Assembly: GCF_910592395.1 (NCBI RefSeq)
Contig: NC_088316.1
Span: 15,064,001 to 15,128,000, forward strand
Reading direction: 5' to 3'
Length of the DNA stretch: 64,000 nt
DNA from: Lineus longissimus
Lineage: Eukaryota > Nemertea > Pilidiophora > Heteronemertea > Lineidae
Positions 1 to 12,470 of this stretch are shown piece by piece. Within the stretch, counting starts at the first letter, position 1; each line of letters begins with the position of its first letter. Under the pieces are notes generated by a model that was not told the DNA's origin, did not search any database, and was given only the letters and a program-made list of their open reading frames with translations. A program made the position numbers and the translations under genes.

Positions 1-265
1 ATGATGTACAAACCAACACCTTTGGTCATCAATGACGTCAAACTCACAAATGATGATGCTGATGATGTCGGGAACAGCAGATACTGAATTTTACTTGAGT
101 GACATCTGTGAATGATGGATGAAACTAACACCTTCGGTCTACAATGACGTTGAGATGATGATGAGCATAATCCATAGCAAGCGTGGATACCAATTTTTTC
201 TGTAGTGCCACCTGGGAGAGATGTGTCAAACCAACACAATACAATGACTATAGGATAACGAGATG
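1..265. repeat. Decayed tandem array at the left edge (~110 bp period)
   Basis: Three diverged copies of one segment start near 8, 121 and 226. Each has a block like AAACCAACACC followed by CAATGAC or CAATGACGT and then a GATGATGATG-like stretch. The spacing is about 105-113 bp. The array probably continues beyond the left edge. The copies differ by many substitutions and indels, so this is old and non-coding. Confidence 0.5.
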
Positions 266-3200
266 ACATTTAGCACTTGAGTCGGAGCAAAAAGCTTCAA
301 TAATTGCTTCCTAGGTGGCAGCAGTGAGACCGGAGGAAGACTGGCGTTAATTGTCATAACTGAAGCAGTTCTTATCAATGTTTATTTCAGGGGGTGTCGC
401 TGTAGAATTGAAAACCATCCATCAAAAAACCTCCACAATGAAAATCAGCAGTGTTTTCTGCCGTTTATTTTAGCCAGGTGGGCTACCAGACCAAAATATA
501 GTATCAACTTTTACCACCTGAAAAAAAAGGCACCAGACCAAAGTCCTTGAAGATGTGATGGTTTTTCTACAGACCACCATGCTAAAAATTCTTTACCACC
601 AGGCTAATGAAAGTCTAATGAAAAGCTAAGCTCACCACCAAAAGGAAAATACAATGTACTCCAAAGACATTAATAGCTTAATAAGTTGAACACACTCTCG
701 AAAATATCAAATTGATTGACTTCACCTCATACCACATCTAATCATTTTTTTACTAATTACCTCCGAGCTAATTAACGAAGGCCATTCACTGCCTGTCCAT
801 CAAAACCGCACAGCACGCAATGTTTCATCTTGGCACGCGATGCACGAGAGATGAGGGAATCCCCCGAGACTAAAACGAAACTTGCCATATTATCGTCTTA
901 AATTTGTTTGAAATATTCAATAATCCTGCTCTCAAAGGTGAGCACGAGTTAAAATCTAGTCAACAAAGTTTTCTTCTCGATGCCAGTTTTTTAAGGCGTG
1001 GATGTTATTTTGAGTATTTGGTGTTTTTCAAACTGAATTGCGGCCGTAACTGTCATTAGCGATCTGATGAGGTCAGACCCCCAGGGGGCATTCATCACCC
1101 GCCTTTTAAGAAGTTCGTGCTCGTGAAAGTCATTAGATGAAGCCCGCATGAAAGTCATTAAGAGAGTACGCTAAGTCCATCTTTGCTTCTGCTGATGTTT
1201 TCTGATGCAGGAAGAGTTTTGAAGCTTCCCAAGTTAGCTCAACTCAGTGCGACCATCACTGGTGTCCACAACAACAAGCTGGTATGCTCGGGCAATACTC
1301 TGTCAGTTGTAAGAGAGTGACATAGATGGAGCTACCGTACTCTAAAGCCCTTGCCCTTCCAAGAGTTCAGAACTGAAAGTGCTATTTGGCCAAACCCTGA
1401 AGACCCATGTCTACAATCTCTATAACAAGTCAAAATCTCGATAACTCAAATCTATTTCATAAGATAGTTATGAAAATGACATCGGGCCAATCAAATGCTT
1501 CAACTTAGTATCAAGAATGTAACCAATTAGAAATCACATCACGGCACTTAGAATTTCGAAATCAAAAATTTTCTCAAATGCCATAGTTCCTATTCAAAAA
1601 GATGGTCAGGTGTTTTTCCAATGTGATCCTTTGAAACTGGATTATGTAACTGTCTGCAAGCTTTTGGTGTTCTTCACAACTTGTCACCTTGCCAATGCAT
1701 TAACATTGTCTTTGAATTGCCCAAAGCGGACTTCTCAGACATGACAACCAAGAAAAATATAACATCGTCTTTTATGACAGATGCCACAACACCCCTCTAG
1801 GCCTAAGAAGTCTAAAGCAATGCGATAAGATGATAAATAATTCCCACATAGCAGCTCAGTATTGATTTCCTTGTTTCCCATAACCATGGCAACGAGAATA
1901 AATATTCTTGGTCACATTTTCGGAGATGCGAGGCCTGTTTTCATTGTATATCATTTGTATTATTATCATCTGGATTTAGGCCAAATACCACAATGTCTAT
2001 GGCAATTATGAATATGGACCACCAAACATTCAAAATCTCATTTTATAATGGATGGCTTAGATACACTGCCAAACAGAAACCCTATTTATCAAACTCTGTT
2101 CAAATATTTTAAACAAGGCTGCGTCCCTATGGCGAGAAATAAATCAAATATGGTATTGGATGAGTACACCCAGATGAAATTTCATACCCAAGTGAATATT
2201 GCCTGAGATTATTGGGCCTAAAAAGGAAGAAAAAGTCGAAACTCAGCAAAATTTGTCCCAAATGCACTAATTAAAATAAGACAAACTATCTTACAATCCA
2301 GGCCAATTTTTGGCACAACCCGGTGACGGTGTGGCAAAAATTACCGTCCCCCATATTGACCAAGTATAACAGACTCCCTACATTGTAGTACAAACATCAT
2401 GATTAATGGAAGTGGGATTAAGTTGCGGTGTATATGCTTGTCGGCAGCCTCTTTGGGATGACTGAACCGACCTCCTGAGGACTGGAGTTCGTGATCTAAT
2501 ACACTAGAATAAGAAATGGTGCTTGCGGTACCTTATATTTCTGATATGGCTGCTGCAAGGCTTGGCGAAGTGCATACCACGAGATCAAGCATATTTTATT
2601 GCAAATATCTAGAAGTGATGAAGGGGCAGTGTAGATTGATGAAAAAGGCACATCTTTTTTATGAAGTCCTTAGAGTAACTTAGAAAGGACGCTTTATCAT
2701 CTTCAAAGAATCTTAAGCAAATGTAAATTGATATGGGGACCAAACTCGACCACTACACCAACATGTTGTCAATGATCTGTTAGTCACCCCTAAGTATCGG
2801 ACAAACGCAGCCCATTCCGGTCATACATCACTTCCACTGACAAGGGAAATAAATGAAATGTTCCAATGACCATCATGTCATGGCGGGTACGAGCGTTCTC
2901 ACGGGCCACATCAATAGGCGAAAAAGGTAATTATTGCGGGTATATAGAATGTTACCCTGGCGGCTGGCGGACAACATCATCGACTTGCCATGTGGCCAGT
3001 TCTGCTCAAAATACATTCAGTTGATGCTCAATTCTGGGAACCAATCACACAAATTGTGGTGACGTATGTGAAAGACATATGGAACGAGACATAATGGGTA
3101 TTGAGGGGAAAACATGAGCGAACTAACTAGTTCACTGATTGTTTCAGAGAGAAAGTTGTAGTCTTAGCATGTGACAGCCAAATCGCCAAGGAAGATTCAA

Positions 3201-5250
3201 TTCTCAATAGGGACTTTTGAAGTTGAAGGTCGTGGTGTCATGGTCAAATCATGGTAATGTACATGAATACCTTTGGCCAGGCATTTGTCAAATGTTACAC
3301 TTCATTTTAGGGTTCAAGTGTGATGAAGAGAAAGACTAAGGTGACAGAATATCGTAACTCACACATATTTGGCTCATGATATTTGCCACCCCAGAAAATA
3401 TATGAGCTACCAGTAACTATTATCACCTCAACTTTTGAAATAAATCAACATCGAAGCCCTTCTCTTGTCAGTGTTTTTCTAGTAATCTGTTGCTCTTTTC
3501 CTAACAGTTTTTTGTCTCAGCCACCATAAAAATCTGATGGCCTCATAGACAAACCTCAATGATCATATAATCCATGATATCAGCCCTATTCCTAGTCACC
3601 AGTAGCTTCCCTTCTGGCCATTACCCCACCTTCCTGCCCGGTGGCCCAGACAACATTGACAGACTCGGGTTATAAAGCGTTATTTATGGCCGGCTTTCAT
3701 TCTGCTTTCATGTCATGATCACATCGTTTTGGCAAGAATCCAAACGAAAGTGTCGGATTATATTTTTTATGTGACATGTTGCAACAGGGATTTTCGGAAG
3801 AGGGCTGCAAGGATTTCAAGGTGCAGAGAAGAAGGATTTACAGCCCCCAGATAGTCCCATACAAATCTATATATGAGACAACTCGATATTTCAAGGAAGA
3901 GAGCAGCTTCCTCAGGCAACTCTTCCCTCGTCACCTCCCCCTCCCCCCCCCTCCGCCGTCAAAAATACAGACACCCCATATGTGCGACAACTCAAGATGT
4001 CAAAGGAGCGAGCAATTACCCTATTTGTAGCCAGCCCTAAATCACCTCGCAACAAGCCTCAAGGGTGTCGCGACTATTACTGCTCTTAAATATTTAAACT
4101 GATTCTTCGCGACTTTTGCGCGTTATGTATGGCACTCGACGAGGGAAAGGCATCGTTGGATAAAGAATGACTTCCTGAATGTGTCAGACACTTTGACTCA
4201 CTGATGGAACTGATGAAAGGGAAGCAAAATACTGTGAGAGAATGTTCTGCAGTAGTAACTTCTTGATAGATTTCGCTTGAAATGCGGTTGAAGAAACATT
4301 TTTGATCAAAAAACTCTCATAAAACCCACCTAAATGTGGCTTAATGCATTCTATCCAACACAATCTAAAATCTCACTTCACAAAGGTGACTGGCACATTT
4401 AGTGCTATATGCCACGAGAGCTGAAAAAATCATAAGAGAAACCAACTTAAAATCACATTTTGTACCCGAAGTGATAACAAATGCAGTGATGTCTAAGTAC
4501 CATTTATTTCAAGAGTACATTAGGCTTAAGATTGGCATTCAAAGCGTTCACCCCTTAATTCCATTTAACGATGCTGAAAGCCATTGCTGTTCAAGTAATG
4601 TTTTTTTGCCATAGTGAAACTGTCTGTGATAAATGCGTGTGAACCATTCGTGAAACTCAGATTTAAATGGCTTGAAGTGTATGTACAAGGTTCTGAGAGT
4701 TGCTGTTTGGCCAAATCTGTTCGATAAGACAATTTCGAGCTAACATAACAGAATTGCCATCTTCTGTTTGACATTCTTAAGTCTGTAAGTTGCCTTGCCA
4801 AAATTTGCATTAACACTCAGTCCCACTGTCATTCTTTATCTCACCAGTATTTTGGAAGACCAACCACATAAACGAACTAAAGCAGTATTTGATCGTGCTT
4901 CAAGCATGTGATCATGAACACTGGTGGCAGCAATTAAAATTGCTTGTCTGCAAAGCGCTTACAAATACTATTGTTGGTTAGGAGGGACAACATCGTCTGG
5001 TACTGACTGCGACAAGTTCAGACTCAGAGTTAAGAAGATATATTGGTCATTTTTTCCTTCATGTTGCTTGTTACATGGTCAGAACAATTGACAGCAGGAG
5101 AGGAAATTAACATGCCTGTTCTTGACAAGTTCTGAGGCAGACGGGGATAATTAGACTGGTAAATAGGAACTGAAGTGGTGCAGAGAACAGAATTGATGAG
5201 ACGGGTTCTGGTTTTTTCATATGAACATATATGAAAGCCCTTTTCTCTTT
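266..5250. other. No gene seen; unique-looking DNA
   Basis: I see nothing convincing here. The open frames are 70-84 codons, overlap each other on opposite strands and resemble nothing. One of them (3776-4030) is proline-rich only because of a C-rich tract at 3939-3957. A short 27-bp near-duplication around GAAAGTCATTA lies at 1125-1165. Confidence 0.5.
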
Positions 5251-8200
5251 TTATGGAAAAGATAATCTCACTCTCAGACAGAAATTTGCAAAGAATTCTC
5301 TACAATACATCCAAACCTAGGAAAGATCCAAGAGTGACAGAGAAAGCCTTGGTCTTTTATGCAAATTGCCCCAAATTTGTTGTCAATTTACAAAGAATAT
5401 TCTTCAACAGGAAGGGGGAAACACATAGAGTGACAATCCCTGGATGCATGCTGGGGAACCAGCACTGAAAAGGATTCTTTCTACAATAAAGCGACATCGA
5501 GTCACTCAACCCAATGCAACTGACTCAAAACTACTACACATAAGGCAATAAAGAATGGTTACGCCTTTTTGTACAAAGGACCAAAAAAAACTCATTAAGT
5601 TCACTATAGCAGGTAATTTCCTTCAATACAAAAAGGACCTTTCATCCAATGATTCCCGCCTTTCGAACAAGATTGCTCAAAGACGCTACACCAAAGGCTA
5701 CAAGAAACCATTACATCAGAAGTCAGCATGTTACCGACTTTTTCCAACTGACCATTGCATCTTTTATGGCAGTTTTTCCCATACAGAATGACCATTTTAT
5801 CAGCCGAGCTCCGCACCATTGATTTTTTTTCCCCGCAAAGAAATTGCGACTTTTACCTCGATTTTTTCCAACGCTGTTGCCCATTAACTCCCACCAGGGA
5901 TCTTGGTGTTCCGTCATGCTCTTAAACAACGTCAGCCAATGAATTACTAGGTTGATCATTGGCGATTTGTATTCACGGAGAATATACGCCATTGTTTACT
6001 GCTGCGCGCAGTTATTAGGGCGTCAACAACGCTCTGGTCATACGTCAAAGAACTCAAGGCAAAAAAAAACTTGTGTCAGAACGTAATCGTTTCTTGTAGC
6101 TATAGAACAGGCTTGACCACATAACTGTTTCTTGCAGCTTGAAGGAGCTTGACTATTCCACACTAAGTATAGGCAAACTATCTTGCACATTTCTTGAAGA
6201 AAGCTGTTCAAAAAGTATGAATCATTCCACTCTATTGCTCTTCTGTCGAAGATTAAATGAGCTTTACTAAGCTTGATATTTTGGCTGTAGTTCGTAACAA
6301 CTATAGGATCCCTTCAAATCAACAGCCACCACAGTCGAAGTCAGAAAAACTGACCACAATAAAGTCAATTCGCATGGAAAAACATAATAAATCGTCAATG
6401 ACAGTCAGAGGAGGCAGTTTTGCAATAAATCTTCCTTCATGGTGATGATTTTCATGAAATCTATGATAGCAAATGCCATACATCACAATCACGGACAACG
6501 GTGCAAAGCAATGTTTCTTTTGGCCGTCGAGAACGAATTTGGTTCCTGGTCATCCATCCTGCCTTGCTGTGTCCTAAAAATCAGAAAGCAATACAGGAAA
6601 ACAACCCAAGTGCACCAAAACACTCAGCAGACACTTAACAGATACAAACACAAATTCTGAAGTAGAGCTACACATATATGACAGTCGTTATCGGTTCCTC
6701 GACTCATTAACTTTTTTTTTCAGTCTTACTTAAATTTCAAAAGCAATTCCTATATTTCTACTGAAAAAATATCTTTTTAATGTAGAGCAGCAATTTGCAA
6801 TTTGTGTTTGATTGTGAATGTGACAAAAAACGTTGCATCGTTCAGGGAAGCTTGCAACAATGCCGCCTCGATTCAAAGCACCAACCACCTCCTCGGCAGT
6901 CGATCTTGATGCCCAATCCCCGATGAAAACGGAAATTACACGAACTCTACAAGCCCTATTAAGCGCTATCTTGTAAGAATGCAGCAATTTTCTTTCAAGG
7001 GGCCTCATCTCGAGAGGCGGACACGACATGAAAGTCCATCCATTCTTCAATGGTTGAAGAGGGAAGCTGTACTGTTCAATATCTGCTTCATGTAAATACA
7101 CAGAGCAATCCAATAATATGGAGGAATTTACATTGTAATGTTACTTTGCAACTTGATGCTGTCTGGTTGCAGTTTTCCAAAAGGTGTCGACAGATAATTC
7201 AACTAAGGCAATCAATAAATTCTCTCACTCTCTACTTATGGGGCTCAGATCCGCACACCACCTCGACTAATGCCTTCTCACCATAATTCACCTCCCCAGA
7301 CTCTCCTCAGTATGATCCTGATAAGTCTTATAAATGTCTCCATAAATCAGCTGGCGTTCCGTCTCACACATATCCGTCTGCAGAATGTCAGGAGCAGGTC
7401 GCAGTGATTGGATCACAACCTCAAGGCTCGGCTCAGAATGTCATGGCCGATAATGCGCTGAAGAAACCCTCAAATGTGATCAAAGTCCACTTTCTGCTTA
7501 TTAAGAGCGCTGAGCTGTGCACCTGTAAGGGTGTCACAGGAATAACTTGCTATAAAAACAGGCATACAGTGCTATACAGACAGGAAAGCAGTCCAATGGT
7601 GATATTCTTGGTTATTTAAGGTGAACAAGGACACATTTTGTCATGTCGCCGATACAAAAATGTGCTGAAGTGGTAGTGGAATACCCTGCATAACAGAGGA
7701 ATATGATCAATGGGCTCTTCTATCAGCATGTATAGCAAGGGACGGTTGTAAACAGCGTGATGAGGTGTTGACCCTTGTATGACATCAAATCAGCAGTCAC
7801 AAGGAATGATGCAGGGTTCACTGCGGGATGTTTTAGCAAATCTTGTTGCAAGAAGATGCAGGGCTGTTGTCTTAGCAGAATGAGAAAGTAACAACCTACC
7901 TTCAACTTGTTGAAATGGATTATCTGAAAGTAGAAAGAAAACGTCCATAAGGCAAAAGTTATCTCTAAATCAAGAGAAAGGAACAATGAGCAGCATACCT
8001 GGTTTGACCCAGACGAAGAAGTCCAGAAATTGACAAAGTAAATCTGTGTTTTTTCAATAAGACCTTGAGAATTTCCTCAAACATTGATGAAAATATGGCC
8101 TGGTGGGCTAACACTGCTGTCAAAACAAACCAAGGCACACACTTTTTTTCGTTGAAGTTTTCCAAAAGGCAATAATCTGTTTTTCCTAGAAGTAGCGATA

Positions 8201-10430
8201 TTTATTATTTGATACAATGTCAGGAAACAAGTATTTTGTTATTTGCAGATTATTCTTATGTCTCGAACATTGAAAGCCTTTTTTATGTTTTCTGCAGATG
8301 CTTGTCATGCTGACATTTACCATACTTGTAAAGGAAATGGATATTGGCTGTTTCACCTTTTTGATATCCTGAACAAAGAAAGTAACGGTTATTTTATTTT
8401 TCATCAGCTAGCGACAGCAGATTACTGGCTCTGTCCGACAACTGGGACCAAATTATGGCCTCACACTCCGGGCATAATCTAAAACGTTTCATTCTGCTCC
8501 AAGCAGGATTGCTGTACGGAGCATGCTACAGTTACGGAACCAGATACGAATTTGGTTTAAAATGTCATCTGAATTTTGACACTTGTTGCCTCTAACTATA
8601 CTGGCACATCCACCCCACACCAAGGCTGCCAAATCAGCTCAATGTCAATATCATTGAAGTCTACCCAAATGTCTTTATCCGAGTACCATCGATTTTGCCA
8701 CCAGCACTAATATCTTTATCGTTGCGACCTTGTCCCAAAAAACCTTGACCTTCGCAACAAATCAATGCGGTGGTCGTAAAACAAGGATTGGTACGTTGGC
8801 GAAATGGCACGCTCATCAACTGAACATGCAAATAAAACGACTGAGTGCAAGTTTATCAAGATTTTAAATTAGGAATTTGTTTCCTGCACACGTATCGTCA
8901 GATTTCTTGACTGGTGGTTCGCACAGACAAAGAACGACTCGACTGACTCGTATCATGTGGGTTGGTGGCCTTGGCTGCATAAGGAATACTTCAGATACCA
9001 GGCACTCCTTCTTAAAGAAGCTTGTATGAATCAATACTGTAAACCCATAACTATTCGTGTACTTTTTATTTTTGCATCTTCCACAGTTACAGATAATTGC
9101 AAACATTACATGCAAAGAAAAAGAAAATCTACATGAAGTTACAGCTGCATGGTTTTTAAAATGCTAAGTTAAAAGTACGCAAAATTTGCAATTTCACAAA
9201 CCCGCAAGTAAAATGGCCAGAAATATTGTCGGATTTACAGTATTTTCGGCTTGGCAGAAGTAAATACCAAAGGTTTGTCTTACAAAGATTGGATATACAT
9301 ATTCTCATCCTCTACCATTCTAACCAGAACCTAAAGAGGTGTACTTCATATACAGCACTCTCCACATATTTGTCAACTAACTTCGGGTGAAACACATATC
9401 CCTTTCATTTTACCACACTTGGACCAAGAAATCTGGAGAGGTTCTCCAGCTTTGTATTGGCAGACCAGTCCTTCTGGACATGGAATCGATCACAGTATTT
9501 GTCATGCTGATGTTTGCTCACCAAATGGCTCTGGGAAATCTTGCGGATGTATTCAACAAGTTTCCATGGTTTACCAACGGAGTGGCCTGAGGATGTGATC
9601 AGGGTAACCTTAAGTGGACAACTAGGGCATGGTGTCACTGAGACAGCTTTCTAGGACGTAGGAACTGTTTGCTGTCCATATACATCCTCAAAACAAAAGT
9701 AAGGTAGAGCAGGGACCTTAGCAACAGAGAACACCATCAGTAATTTCAGATTGTTACCAGCAGGATCAGAGGGAGATCAAGGAGCTGGAAGGATGCAATA
9801 TCATTATTGCTTTTCTGTTCAAGTTTAAATTTGTCATCTAATCTAATTATGTCAGCAAAGACCACGGTACACAGAGCTGATAACACAAAATGCTTCCATA
9901 TCGAAGCTAAACCAATTAGCCCTCCCAGTACAATCTGGAGTCAATATAAATTTTAATTTAATTACACAATTAGAAGGTAATTAACTCATAATTCACGATT
10001 TAATCTCAAACTTTTTCTTGATTAGAGTGGATTTCGTGAATCAGTGCTTGGCTGAAACTTGTTATCAGATTTAGACTCAGAAATATTATATATTATCAAA
10101 ATTGGTTGCTCTAGCAGTTTCATATAGCCATTTTAAATTCCCAAGAATGATGCAAAATTTGCCCGACACACATGTAGGTGATTGGGTAATCTTGCTAGGT
10201 TCCGTCACAATAACTTTACCGACAAATATGACTGATGGACCACGCCAAAGCAGACATATATTTTTCGAACCCACCCTGTTTTATGTCTTGCCTTAACTCG
10301 CTACAATAGCCATTTCCACAAATGATGTGAAATTTGTCTGACTAGGTGATTGAAATGATGAATCGCCCAGACTAGTCCAATTACCCAAGATATGATAGCT
10401 ATGTATGACGGCGATATATCATAGATAACC
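5251..10430. other. No gene seen; weak internal repetition only
   Basis: The longest open frame is 127 codons on the minus strand (6730-7113). It has no recognisable domain and overlaps a plus-strand frame. A faint 105-bp repetition occurs at 5285-5445 (AATTTGCAAAGAATTC against AATTTACAAAGAATATTC). A second faint one lies at 10130-10360 (ATGATGCAAAATTTG against ATGATGTGAAATTTG). Nothing else stands out. Confidence 0.45.
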
Positions 10431-10439
10431 AGACTGGGA

Positions 10440-10875
10440 TCACAAGAAATATGGAATATAATGGCCAGTAAAGGTTATCCAGAGACGGCGCTTAATCCAA
10501 CTGGTTTCAGTCGCTCAAAGCGCTTCACATAATTACCTCTATCCATCGGTCTGTACATTCCTGGTTCAAGCTTATTCACCGGGAGTATTACAGGTTTGAG
10601 AAGCAGCTATATAGCGCTCGGGAATGACATTCCTACTTTACCATCTCTGCCAGCTACTCCTCGGTGGAGAGAAGAAAGTAGGAACAAGTGCCTTGCTCAA
10701 AGACACAAAGACTTATGGATTCCCTTATGGATGGGAGGCCACTTTTATCTCCAATGTCCTGCCGAGCAAAGGGAGGAGAATGCTGAGAGCTTGCTTTGCG
10801 GAGTCAGTTTACGAGGTGTCCTGTATACATGCAATTCCTCCATCCATCAACCTCCAGGCTGCTTCATATAACTAT
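10440..10875. repeat. Dispersed repeat fragment with AAAGCGCTTCAC and GTGCCTTGCTCAAAG motifs
   Basis: The segment has CTCAAAGCGCTTCACA near 10514, GCTATATAGCGCTCGG near 10605 and GTGCCTTGCTCAAAGACA near 10688. From memory, this combination recurs in interspersed repeats of many marine animals, but I cannot name the family. Two overlapping plus-strand frames of 91 and 102 codons cross it in different phases, which fits non-coding repeat DNA better than an exon. No terminal repeats or target duplications were found. Confidence 0.35.
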
Positions 10876-11304
10876 ATATTTCATTCAGGAAATCATTGTA
10901 ATTTAATTCCCATCTGGCTTAAAAAGTTATGAGCAGCACTCAATTGATTCTAAAGCGACTAAATGATTCACCAGATTTTGTGGCTGGCGGTTTACTTATC
11001 ATAACATAAAAACAAAAAATTAAACCATTAGTTGCTTTTAAAAAGTTTCCATCTTGTTCTATTGAATTAAAACTTAAAGAATATCCACCAGAGTATGATA
11101 CCATTCTACTTCCAACTCTATTAGATAACCCAAAAGACTCCAACCTACTTTATCTAAATCTCATTCTAAATCTCTTTAAAACCATTCCTATCCCATGTCT
11201 CATTAAAGTTTTAAACAGCAGTGGTCTGTGGGGTGAATTTTATCGCTAGTGCATTCTGAGATGATTTCATCGAATATTTTTTCTGAATAAGAGCTTGATA
11301 TTTC
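10876..11304. other. No gene seen
   Basis: AT-rich DNA with short frames of 65-67 codons and no repeat structure that I can see. Confidence 0.45.
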
Positions 11305-12344
11305 AATGAAATGGCCAGGGCCATTGTGCTCACCTCATGTGGAGGAAAGATGGATAAAGAGCATGGTCTTGTGTCATGTAGTGTTAGGTTTGATGTAGGT
11401 CCAAGCAATTACAATTTCCCCAAAATGGCCAATTTACAGTACATTCGACCTCTGTGACCTTGAAAAGTAGGTCAAATCAAAGAAGACCCGGGTGACACAT
11501 TGAATGGTTGTTAGAATTAGATGTACCTATGATATAAAATTGGTGCCAATCGGGCAAGTCATTACTAGGAATAATGGCATTTTGAAGAATTTAGGATTTG
11601 GCCCCCTCCCTGGAGGCCAAACGGCAAATCAGATCGCACCAAACTTCGGTACCTGAGATCACCTGACCAAGGGGTACACGTGTACTTAATTTGTGATCAA
11701 TAGTCATTGCAGTTAAGAAACGTGCCATAGTTACGGCCTGACGGCGAATTTATGCCATTTGACCTCTGTGACCTTGACAAGAAGGTCAAATTAAAAACCT
11801 GTGTGACATATACTGTATGGTGGTTAGATGTACCCATGATATCAAATTGGTGGCAATCGGGCAAGAAGTTAAGGAATAATCACATTTTTAAGGTTTTTGG
11901 ATTTTGCCCCCTGGTGGTCAAGTGGTGAATCATATTGGACCAAACTTTGGTCCCTGAGATCATCTGACTAAGGGGTAAATGTGTACCAAATTTGGTATCA
12001 ATAGTCATTGCAGTTTAGAAACGTGCCATCGTTACATCCTAACGGCTAATTTACACCATTTGACCTCTGTGACCTTGAAAAGGAGGTCAAATCAAAAACC
12101 CGGAGGATATATGATGCACCTTTGCTAGTAGTACCTACCATATTTTTTTCAAAATTTCCCGACTACTATTAAGGGAGATATTGCATATTTTCACTTTTAA
12201 CGTTTGGCCCCCTGGTGGCCAAACCATGAAACGAATCGGACCGAAACTTGGTCTCCCAGGTGTCATTACATAAGGGTACATGTGTACCAAGTTTCAACTC
12301 AATAGCTCTAACAGTTACGAAACGTGCCCTGCTAACGGACGACG

Positions 12345-12415
<71 letters not shown>

Positions 12416-12470
12416 ACGACGGACGCCACGGTATGGGATAAGCTCACCTCTGCTAAGAGGTGAGCTAATC
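11305..12470. mobile_element. Helentron-like non-autonomous element (core units + GAC microsatellite + 3' hairpin)
   Basis: Three diverged core units begin at 11447, 11761 and 12062 (spacings 314 and 301 bp). Each opens with GACCTCTGTGACCTTGA and a GGTCAAAT box, and contains GCCCCCT, ACCAAACTT-like and AAACGTGCC blocks. The third unit runs into a (GAC)n tract at 12336-12423. This is followed by a perfect hairpin at 12441-12466, with 11-bp stems AGCTCACCTCT/AGAGGTGAGCT and loop GCTA; the sequence then reads AAT, so the end can be read as CTAA. A 9-mer, GCTCACCTC at 11328-11336, is the exact inverse of GAGGTGAGC at 12457-12465 and could mark the 5' end. Core repeats, microsatellite, terminal hairpin and subterminal inverted repeats are the known plan of non-autonomous Helentrons (DINE-1 type, bivalve pearl elements). 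No Rep/helicase is encoded. The class assignment and 5' boundary are inference. Confidence 0.6.
12336..12423. repeat. (GAC)n microsatellite inside the Helentron-like element
   Basis: An almost pure GAC trinucleotide tract with a few interspersed GGAC units at both edges. It creates spurious poly-arginine open frames on both strands (12169-12447 minus, 12248-12463 plus); neither should be annotated as protein. It sits between the last core unit and the terminal hairpin. Confidence 0.95.

Noticed and set aside
3776-4030. Proline-rich 84-codon frame
   Set aside because: The proline run comes from a C-rich tract. The rest is not recognisable and no coding context exists.
12169-12463. Long poly-arginine open frames on both strands
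   Set aside because: They are produced by the GAC trinucleotide microsatellite inside the Helentron-like element. Both strands are open over the same tract.
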